DNA from: Ciona intestinalis
Lineage: Eukaryota > Chordata > Ascidiacea > Phlebobranchia > Cionidae
Direction: 5' to 3'
Assembly: GCF_000224145.3 (NCBI RefSeq)
Contig: NC_020169.2
Coordinates: forward strand, 2,782,095 to 2,846,094
Length of the DNA stretch: 64,000 bases
Every line of letters starts with the position of its first letter. Within the stretch, counting starts at the first letter, position 1. The position numbers and the translations under genes were made by a program. Under the pieces are notes generated by a model. That model searched no databases and was not told where the DNA came from. It saw only the letters and a program-made list of their open reading frames with translations. Positions 47,701-59,700 of this stretch are shown here, piece by piece.

Positions 47701-50700
47701 ACAATCTGTAAAAATTTGAATCGAAAAGCATTTAAAATCCAACTAGCACCTGGAAGACGACCATCTCTTCATCTTTAAACTCATTGATCATATCTTCAGC
47801 AAGGCATAATCTTTCATCAGTTTTTACCTAAAAGGTGACACATTAGAAAATCTAACTGTGTGTCCAAACCCAATAACCAGTGTTTTTGGCGTGTGTTTTT
47901 ACTAACCGAATTTGGCGTGCTGCTTGCTCTTGAGGAAGACCTGCTCGATGCAGGGCTACTACTAATTGAAGTACTTTGATTGCCATTTTTTACCATGTAA
48001 CCTTCTTTTGAAGACATCATATTTTGCTCTTTGATAATGCTGCATACCCTTTTCATTATGCTGTTTCGTTAATGCACAGGAATATATATACCGCTGCACT
48101 CAGGCTCAGTAATTGGATATTTGCTCTTACAAATTGCTCTAATTTAACTTGAAGGCTTCCCTCTGCAAATTATAAAAACCATGCAAGAGTCCACAGCCAC
48201 ACAGTGCAGGTTTCTCATGCAAGCTGATTAAATATACATGAAAAGTAAATGTAGTTGGACAAGGAAGGGCATGAATTAAATATAGATGGTGTAGATCATT
48301 ACACAGCCAACATACATAATTTATACATGACCCACAGCATAAGATAACATGCAATTTATAAGCTATCTACAAGTCTTATAAAACTTAGTCTATAGTAAAC
48401 ATGATAGAATCTTCACTTATGTTATCTCCTTCAAAAATGAACAGCATGATAGTAAAGTGTCATGCCTATAGCATAGTGTTTCAATTACAGAAAAATAAGT
48501 ACTGTTTGACGGTTAAGTAGGTAATATGCCAACTCTGGCCTAAATACACTGTGTTAACAGAATAGAACAGTCTATATGTATATAATACCCAATGACTACA
48601 GTAAATTCTCACAAAACCCTATTTACTTTTGCTTTCCTGCTAATTCCCCTTTCTCTGCTATTTTAATTAATCTGATCATCATTACTACACTTATAAGGAT
48701 AAATTAAATTTATGTTATTTTTCACACAACAAATAAAGTGTAAAAAAATTAGTAAATAAAATTTATAGTATTTTTCACACAACATGAAAACTGTAAAAAC
48801 ATTTACCAGAAAACTATGGACACACCTTTGCAAGAAGACAGCAGACGACAGAGCATGCATTCAAAGAACACAAGGAATGGTAGAACATCCAGAACGACAT
48901 TAAAATCGCCAACCATGACAAGCCCATTACCCCCAGGAACTAAAGGGCCTGTATCACGCCATGTAGCGAAACCTGGGCATGAGGAGGTTTACGTTATCAT
49001 GCATGGAGCCACAAGTTTACCTTCAAGATCTGATGGCATTGATCCACTTCCATTTGCAACATTGTATGTATTTTTTTTATAACTTTATGTATATGTTATA
49101 CATGTATGTGTGTATTATACTGTATCGTTATGGATGTTGTAGGCGTATTGTCAAGTTATTATTGAACAAATGTGAAAGTGTATTTTTTTAAATAAAATGT
49201 GTTTGTTTAGAAAATGCAATTGGTTTGCAGCAAAATAGAGTAGAACCTACAAATGTAAAAAAAACAACAACAAAAACAAGAAATTTTAGCATTACACTTT
49301 TTCCGTATGTTTTTCTGTAAGATCCGATAAAATTTAATATTTGAATTGATTTTCTTTTTACTGAGTTTTAAATAAAAATTGTAGGAAAAGTTTGTATGAA
49401 GAGAAAGGGGGAAGACCTGCTCAGTGTGCCACGCATGCTACACTTCAACCAACACATTCACCAACATGGGAAGAAGTTATGACAATGCAGGTACATTATG
49501 TCCGGCGCCGTGGCAAAGTGGTTAGCGCGCCTGCCTGTAACCCAGAGGTAATGGGTTCAAGGCTCTTCGCTGCTACCATTGTGGACGTATGTGTCCTTGG
49601 GCAAGCCCTTTAAGGGCTTTTGCTCCAACCCAGTGGTCACTAATGGGTTGTCAAAATTATCAGCCATATAAAAAAATAAAGAAAAAATTCACCCACAAAG
49701 TAATATACATGGCAACTCGTAAGGTGGCACGAAGTGTATTAACACCCGTGTTATAACAACTGTCGTTTTCCGGCCGCGTGAGAATGGTAAAGCTTGGCAG
49801 GAGAACTTGGATTGTCAGAAGACAGCGGTTGTCAGAATTTTAAGGACAATGTGCGAAAAATTGCCCTAAAAAAAAGCCAAAAATGAGCTCGCTTGAAATG
49901 CCCTGCTCGTTTTGCTTGCATCTTAAAAAATGTGCAGGCCTAAGTTGGCCCATTACCCTAACTACCAAATTCATGATGCATGAATTGCTTTTTATCTCAA
50001 TCTAACTTCTCCCTAGGTCCCAGAAGACAGAGTAGAAGAGGAAGAACTGATCGTGACGATCTCTGACAGTGAATCTAAGGAGAAGTTGGTGACGTATCGT
50101 CTTCCGATCATCAATCTTGTTCCTTTCCATCCTTATCATTTTGAACTTGTGCAAGTATGTAGACTGTGTATAATGTTTACTATATAATAACACTAGTATG
50201 CTTCCAATCATATGTCAGGCACCGTGGCATAGTGGTTAGTGCGCCTGCCTGTAAACCAGAGGTAATGGGTTCAAGGCGGTCACACTGCTACCATTGTGGG
50301 CGTATGTGTTCTTGGGCAAAACGCTAAACGGCAATTGTTCCAACCCAGTGGTTACTAATGGGTTGTCTAAATTATTAGCCATACATAAAAAAATTTCAAA
50401 AAAAAATTCCAAAAAAATAATCACCCACAAAGTAACATATATGGTAACTCGTAAGCTGGCACGAGGTGTTAAACCCGTGTTATAACGACCGTCGTTTTCT
50501 GGCCACGCGAGGATAAAGTAAGTTACACCCAATCAGAATCTGGTACCACAAAATTTGTGACAAATAAAATCATGCTATATGAGCACCAGATCGGAATTAG
50601 ATTCACAGAATTTATTACAATATGCACACAATAAAGTACATTTAATAGTCAATTTATCCATTTAAATGTATACAGTACATTTATATATTACTTTATATAG

Positions 50701-53700
50701 TGAATTTTCTAGAGAATACAGGTTTAAGGCTTACTATTTCGTGGGTTTATGCGTATTGACACCTATTGGAAATTACTCCAACCCAGTGTACCTGAAAGGT
50801 TTAACAAAAATGTCAGCTATACATTAATCTTTTTTCAAAATTGTCAGCCATACATTAAACAATAAAAAAAAAAACTTAAAAAAGGTTACATATGAATAAA
50901 ATAGAAGACTTGTGTTATTCATGTTACAAAACACTGTTACTGCTGTTTCCTCAGCCCACCAAGTCCATACCTGCTGGAATAAGACTTTACATGACAGTGC
51001 AGAGAAAGATGGGATATTTACCACGGCTTGAGGTGAATAGAACAATCAAAACATTAACTGTACTCTGTTTCAAGCATTTACCATTTACGATTTTGTGCTT
51101 GTGCTCAATTTTATTAAAAGCGAAAATTCTGAATTTTTTCTTGCCAAATTATTGTCAGTATTAAATTTTATCATTCATTTATTTTTCTAAATTTGTAATT
51201 TTTTCTAAATTTTATTATAAGTGAAAAAACACTGTTCATAAAGAGCTAAAATTAAGTTTAAAAATGATATAGTAGGGTAGGAGAACATGGGACACTTTAT
51301 AATAACATCTTGATCGTGTTTTAAACAATTAACAACGGTCTATGGGAGTTGTAAGGATACGGTTTTAAAATTCTTTAAATGTTTTTGTTTACTATTAAAT
51401 TGGACGAGAAAATAGAATAAAAAGGTGTCCCATCTTCCCCCACATTACTATATAAAGACTGTGATATTATATATTATCAGTGCAAGTTACCAAAGCCAAC
51501 CATGTGGAATTAGCATTTACATTTAACCATAGCGATTTAGACTACAAATATACAAAAATATTGTCATAAATTAGTGAAATTATCCTTCATTTTTTCAAAT
51601 TCTATGCCCCTTAAAGACTACTGTATGTTATATTTCTAGCTGTACTGGAAATTTATTCCAGCAGTAATGTTTATTAAACCTGGCGACTGCAAAATCTTTG
51701 GTCCCCATTTAAGTTAATCACCCACAAAGTAACATACTTGGTAACTCGTACTGGTATGCTGGCACAAGGTGTTAAACCCATGTTATAGCGACTGTCATTT
51801 TCCGGCCATGCGAGGATAAAGCAAGTTACACTTATTTATTCATTCAAGTTTCAATTCGATTGCAATACGCCATGTAAATTAGGCTTATTAAAATTATCCT
51901 TCATTTTTTTCATTTTTCAAATTACCAGGGATTTGGCTTCTGTGGCTTAGAAGTAACTTTACAAGATTTTCAACGGGAACTAAAGAATCCCGCTGGACCA
52001 CTTTTAGCTGTAGGACGTATTGTACCGGACTACACAAAATACAAGTAAGTGGCCCTTCAAGAAGTATTGATTGAAATACTTCCAATAAGTTCTAAAAATA
52101 AACAAAAATCTTGCATTAATCTCGCTGCTATGCTTTTTCAAGTTATTTTTTTAAATATTTTATTTATGTTTTACGGAAATTGAAAAAAAGATTTTACTAT
52201 TTGGTCATTTGTACAGTTTCTCTCTATAACATTTTTAATAACTTTGATAAAATCAAAAATTTAATTATCTATTTTTAATTCAAAATTAACAAACAAAAAA
52301 TCTTGCTGCTATAATCCTTCATTTTAAAAAGTTTACTTACTTTTAAAAAATTGAAAAAAAGATTTTACTATTTAGTCTACAATTTATAACATTTTTTAAA
52401 AATAACTTTCAAAAATTCAAACTTTAATTATCCATTTTGTTCAAAATTACCAAACAAAAAAAGTAAGGTCTTATGTATAAAAAATTCACTTTTTCAACTG
52501 TTAATGGATTACATACCCTTGTTTATTTCCAGGATAATATGTTATCAAGAAATCCATGCATAGCTGGCATCACAACTTCCACAATAACTTTTCCATCTCC
52601 CAACCCAGCTTCGTTCCAAGTGTTGAAGGAACACCAACAAGGATTTCCACAGGTGTTTAACTAATAAAGTCAAACATTTTGCAAATTTACACAGTTAACT
52701 ATAATGCTAGAATTACATTTTTATCGAGAAAGATTAGAGAAAAAAACAAAGATACTTTTTATTATTATGGATAAAGTTACACCACATTAACAAATCAAAG
52801 TACATTTTTATTTATTACAGCATGAAAAAAACAATAGTTAGTATGGTATGCTGCCTAAAACATAAACAGGTTAAAATGCAGCAGATCATTTATGTATGTT
52901 AGTTATTGTTAACCAAATTATTGATTTCAAAGTTTTATCAATATAATACTAACACTGATCGGCGCATGTGTCCTTGTGCAAGACACTTAACTGACGTTGC
53001 TCCAACCCAGCGGTCACTAATGGGTTGTCCAAATTATAAGCCATATCAAAAACAAAATCATACGCAAAGGTGAAAAGAGTGGTAACTCGCAAGCACACAA
53101 GGATAGAAAATGCGTCTGAGTGCAATGTGGTGTTGCCGCAAGGACCTAAAATCTAAAAATAAAGTCAAATATAAAGTATTCACAATTCACTTTATCATTT
53201 TCATTATAGCTTACCACGCCAAGCAAAGGCAGCAACAAACCAGAATGGAATCATTCGTTTATGTTTTGTAGTAACGACACAGCTACCATGTTCTCACATA
53301 ACTCTGCTCTTGTTATAGAATTCTATCCAGCAAGCACAAGTGAGAATCGTAAATTTAGCCGTTTAAAAATGAAAGTTTTTTTACACTTACTGATATAAGA
53401 AACAGGTTTTATGTCATTTATCTTACCATTTTTACCAACTACATTTTTACACATACAAAAATAGAGTATACACTTTGGTAAAAGCAGTTAGTTGAGTAAA
53501 TAGTTTAAATTGTTATCCTTAAATCATATAACGCAGCATAAATTACCAAAATATTATTTTTAGCAATGTCGTCTGTCACTTGGACTATCAGAAATCCCAT
53601 CGGGTTTGCTACTCTACTGCTTGATGAAGATGTATTTCAAGGTAGTACATAAACCATACTAATAGAGTTTTTACACCTTTTTTTGCAAATATTGAAATAT

Positions 53701-56700
53701 TTTAAGACACATTTAGGTTTACTATTGGGAAAATTAAGCAATTTTTTTAACACACAGAAAATTCAGTTATCAGCTGTTTAAAAGTATGTAGATATATTAA
53801 AACCTTAAATCTGAAACATTACAACCACAGTACCCAATAGTACATTTATAAAAATAGTAATAACGTACAAACAAAGTAACATACATGGTAACTCGTAAGC
53901 TGGTACGAGGTGTATGAAACAGAACACTCAGGTTATAACGTCTGTCGTTTTCCGGCCACGCGAGGATAAAGAAAGTTACATTCATTCATTTATTTATTAA
54001 TTTAACACTAGTGGTGTAAACTGACAAAAATATTAAAAACTTAGTTTAAATAAACTGAAATCTAAATTTGACTAAATAAATGAATGTAACTTACTTCATC
54101 CTGGCGTGGCCGGAAAACGACAATTGTTATAACACGGGTGTTCATACACCTTGGCCAACTTATGAGTTACCATGTATGTTACTTTGTGGGACTGAACAAC
54201 AGTGTTATAACAATTGTCGTTGCCTGGACATCCGAGAATTATTCACGTTACATTCATTCCCAGCTTTAACATCTGACGCTGGTAGACTTGGTGTGAGGGT
54301 GGATGATCTTATTGTACAAGGATCTCCATTCGCAACATTGGAAGGTCCTTACCCCAGTGTAAGGTTGATGTTGCGACTTATTAACAGTGAGGTAAATTAA
54401 CATTAGAAATCATTACTTTTAGTGTCATATTAAGTGTCAAAACTTTTATTTCTAAAAAGTCATATTTATATAAGGAAATTATTTTAAAATATACTAGTTT
54501 TTACTGTAAAAAGGCAAAATACTCAAAATAACATTGTTTTCCTGCAACAAAAGTCAAAGTTTGGTGTTTTTTTATTTTAGTAATAGAACCAAAAATGGTT
54601 TCTTTAACAAACTGATGTAACTTGATTGTCTAAAACTTGTTTTTTAAAGAGTTTAAATAGCATAAAATGCATTGTCGAAACATTTTAACCAAACAAATTT
54701 GTTTTACTAAGAGTACATAAAGACAAGTACCTGTTTATATAAGCAGTTAAAATAATAACTTACACTTGCTATAGAGAACCAAACCAACAGAACACCCCTG
54801 TTATGATGATATATGGCTGACAAATTAGACAACCAATAGGTTGGAGCAATTGTTGTTAAATTTTGTGGTTGTATTGTTCAATAGAGACCTGACACACTGG
54901 CAGTTCCTTCTAATTCATCTGTTCTTCCTGTTCTGGATGCGATGCCGGGTGCTCATGTTGGTTATCGACCTAATGATGTGGAAACGGAGTATCTTGGATT
55001 AGGAAGATCACAGAACAAAGATGTGGACTTGCTCGAAGTGAGTGATCCCACCTCCGGACTTGGAGGTAGGGATGACACTGCCTTGGGAGGTCCTCCTATG
55101 GAAAGAAAGAAAACTAGATTGGTTGGTATACATTTAGAAAAATTCTACATTTTTGTGTATTTTATTAAAAATTGTATGTTTTCCAATTTTAGTTTCTGTA
55201 TTTTTTGATTAATTCTTAGTTTTTTTACATTTTCCGCTTAAGTGTTTTAAGAAGTTTAGTTATTAATAACTATCCACTTGAAACGTAACTTCATGAGCTT
55301 TTGTGGTTCATCTCAAATAACAATGGTGGCTCTAGCTGGGAATGTATGCTTAACGTCATATTCATTGCTTTAATATCAATCATCAAGTAAAGGGTACATA
55401 TGGGGTATTATTCAGTCACGATTTTGTGTTTTTTTAGCACCTTTGTCCTCACGAAGCATTGTTCCCTAAGCGATTGTATCTTGAGAATAGGCAGGTGTTT
55501 TGTGTGAGATTTTATATAATATCTGGAATGTGTAATTTCTGTTCAGCGAGCGTATCTGATTAGACGGTCGTTCAAAGATTTTGAGATAAATTATCAGTTA
55601 GTCAGTTACAGAGTAAGATTTTATGCAGAGTTTTTTGCATTTATTTTTCAGTTTACATAAAACAGTTTATTAATATTTCATATGTTTAAAAATAGGTCAG
55701 TTTATGAAATGTTTAATTTAAAGGGATTAATTTAAATTGTATTTGTATGTTGAATTTTAGGAATAAATACAGAGTTTTTTTACCAAATGTCAATATCATA
55801 TTACAGACCTACGTCTGCTCACGTAAGTTATATAAACAATATAATTCTATTCAAGTAGTATTCAGTATAATAAGTACCTTATGCCAGGCATATTATTGGA
55901 ATATATTAAAATTTTAATGTTGCTGTCAACTATATTACACTTGTTTTTTAAAATAGCTTTTTTGCCATTTATTTGTGTCTGATATTTTGAAGGCTTGTAC
56001 AAGTTAAGTATACAAGTCGATGAGTCACTAATATATTATTTATACAAGTCGAATTTGTGAGGGTGAATGACATTCAACAGTGTAACATATGATCACACTA
56101 TAGCAGTGGTTCTTAAACTTTTCTGTATTCACCCTTTTAACAAAGCTACTTATCAGATTTACCCCCAATATGTAATATGCCGCTCATTTATTAGAAAAGG
56201 GAAACCAACTAATTACATCAGTTATTTATAATGTAATAAATGTGTTTGGCACAATTTTTCTGTCCTGTCAACTCATGTGGATTTTGATTGGTAGCTCATT
56301 TACCCCCTAAATACGAGGAATTAACTCTTTGGAGTAAATTTACCCCAGTTTAAAAAACGTTGCACTGTAATGTATATGATAAGTAACAAGTAATGTTGAT
56401 TGTGTTTACACCTAAAAATCCACACAGCTGTTTACAAAGCATTGAGCAAACTACGGCACTGAATCTGATATTTAGATAATATATTCAATATAAGATGATC
56501 TATGCAACATAACTGTCAAAATAAACCAACATGATATTTAATTTTTTATAATTTAAATTTAATTTTTTACAATTTAAATTTTTCAAATTGGAATTTTTTC
56601 ACAATTTAATTTTTACAATTTAATTTTTTGTTTAATTTAATTTTTTACAATTTTAATTTTTGTTTAATTTAATTTTTTGACAATTTAAACTTTTACAATT

Positions 56701-59700
56701 TTTTCCACAGCTTGTAAAAGATGACGAGTTCCCACCCAAAGATGTTCTGCAAAATATTTTACCCGACTACGTTTTAACCGAAAACGATCCAGATCTGTCT
56801 ACAACGTCACCAAAACATACAATGTATGGATATCTTATATTAATCTCATAAGTTTATAAAACTTCAAAATAATATGATAATATTTTAAACAAAGAAAATT
56901 GACAGTTGATAAAAGGGTATAGGTAGCATCATCAGCCTCTTAAATAATAATAAGAACTTTATTTGTCTTTTTAATTACTGTAAGATTTTAAAATATTTTA
57001 AACGGAAAGACAGGATATAGGTTGTGTGAGCAATTTTATCAAATCTTGGAATTTGTGGAATTTTTTTTGCATTGACAACCAAATTAAATAATAAAAAAAG
57101 AACTAAAATACAGAAACAATACTTTAAAAGAACAATAACTTAAAACAAAAAAAAAACTGTCTTTCGCAATATAACATATGAAAAATTCAAGTACCTTAAA
57201 AGTGCACTTATATATCTTCTACACATAAGCATCTGTTCAGTGTCATACACACTTTCACAAAAAAAGTAAGAACATTTTGTTGAGGTTATTTTAAACAGGA
57301 CTCACCCATCCCATGCAACTAACCAAAGGATGGCAAAGAGTTTGGACACGCACACTCAATCATTGCTTGACCATCAAGCTAAGGTTAGTTGTGTATTAAA
57401 AGAATAAAATAAAACATAAATTATTATGAGTTTCAGCCAGTTTTTTGGAACAGTATTTTAGAACTTTTTTAAATTGTATCTTGAGGGAAAAAGTATTAAA
57501 AATAAAAAAAGGGTAAACAATTTTTTTTTAATTTTATCTTGAAGGAAAAAATATTAAAATTTAAAAAAGTTTAAAAATACATTTTTTTTAAGAATTGCAT
57601 TATAAGGGGAAACAAAATCAAAATTAAAATGAAAAATTTGTGTATTACTTGCAATGCTCTCTACAGGTTTTGTTTTAAGCTGTTTTTATTATTACAAATT
57701 AGGAAATCAGTGTTTTTTTAACAAATAACAGATTTACAAATATTAACTCATTAATTAGCTTCACATAACCGAACATTTAAAAAAATATTTTTTTTTGTTA
57801 AACACATGCAATTTAAATAAAACTAAACTTTTGTAAACTATTTTCAGGAGTTAATGAAATATCGTGAAGCAGTTAAACGAATGTCTAATGATATGATATC
57901 ACTTCGACAAACCAACGCACAACTACAGGTTAATTTAAACAATTTATTCCATTTTTATCACTAAATATTTTCAATTTTGAACTTTTTAATTGTAAGATTT
58001 TTTGCAATGTATTTTTAATGTAGATTTTGTAATTTGTTTAAATGCAGATTTTTTGGATCGTGCGAATTCTTTTTTCATTTGTTAGGCACAAACATATTTT
58101 TTAAGTATCACATTAATTTGGTATTATTAAAATATGTGAGTTCCATACAAGCATATAAAATTATAATGTATGTATTTGAGCGTACATCCATTTTTTAATA
58201 CTATATTCAACTATTTATAATGTAATTTATAAAAAATACACTGGATAATCAGTTTTTTTTAATATATTTTAGGCACTTAAATACCATTAGGCATTGTAAC
58301 ATTATTAGTAAAAACTTTGTATATTTTTGTGCTTTTTATTGCACTATTATGCATGTATAGTATATAATGTCTGGCACCGTGGCGTAGTGGTTAGCGCGCC
58401 TGTCTCTACCCCAGAGGTAATGNNNNNNNNNNNNNNNNNNNNNNNNNNNNNNNNNNNNNNNNNNNNNNNNNNTTCATTCATAATACCGTATATAATACAT
58501 ATCTGTATATCATATAACACTGTACATTAACATAGGATGACAACGCTGCATTGCGTAGAGAGCTTATGTTAACAAAGGAGGTCGGTCACGATGTCATGAA
58601 CGATATTAACAATGGTGTCATTTCATCAAATGAAGTTGCTGATAAATTTGGTTTGTCATTTCGAAAATATTAAATTTTAAAATCTTGAAACGATTTTTGT
58701 TTTTAGTTGCTGTGAGACATAAGCTGGCAAAGGAAACTGATGATTTAAAAAGTTATAAAGCAAAAGTACAACACTTGCAGAATCAAATGATAAAAGTGAG
58801 TTTGTGTCATTTCATTTATTTATCCATATATACCAGCGTTTCTTAAACTGGGGTAAATTTACTTCTTGGGTTAAATTCCTTGTATTTAGGGGTAAATAAG
58901 CCACCATTCAAAATCTACATCAGTTGACGGGACAGAAAAATTGTGCCAATTGTACTACTCTACCAGACATTAAATAACTCGTTGCCAAAAAGCTAGCACA
59001 TCCGTTGCATTAAATATAACTGATGGAATTAGCTGTTTTTGCTTTTAATAAATGAGCGGCATATTACATATTGGGGGTAAATCTGATAAGCATCTTCGTT
59101 AAAAGGTTAAAGCATACAAACAAGTTTAAGAACCACTGAAATATACTGTTGCTGTTGGTATATTATATTTTTTGTAAATTTGCTATTCTGTCATGTATTT
59201 TCGGACATATGTCTAAAATAAAGTATACATACACAAATACAGACTTTCATTTATTTATCTTTTGGTGGTGGATTATAACATGGGTTTAATATCGGACAAC
59301 ATGCATTCTATACGACTGAATCCCTGTAGAATCGCAGTCCCTAGGATGTAGCCCAGAATTGCCCTATTACCCCACAACTGTGTACCTTACATACACTCTA
59401 ATGGTGACTAGTAAGCTAAAATGCCTGGTAAATTGTTAAGCACCTTTTATTTACTTTTAAGTAAGCCTAAATTCCTGGTAAATTTTTTTAGCATTTTTTT
59501 TTTATCTATTTTTAACTTTAAGTAGGCCTAAATGTCTCGTTAGTACTGGGACTTTTACTTAAAAAAAATTAAACTATTCATATAGGCAAATGAAAGAGAA
59601 AAGCAATACCTTACCAAGATGCCTTCACCAAAAGAGTTACAAAACAACACCCAACAACTGCAGGATAAACAGAGGAAATTGAAGAAGTTAGAAGCGACTT

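Noticed and set aside
49392-49613. 73-codon frame running from a CCDC33 exon into a SINE
   Set aside because: The exon ends at a good donor at 49490. The rest is SINE sequence.
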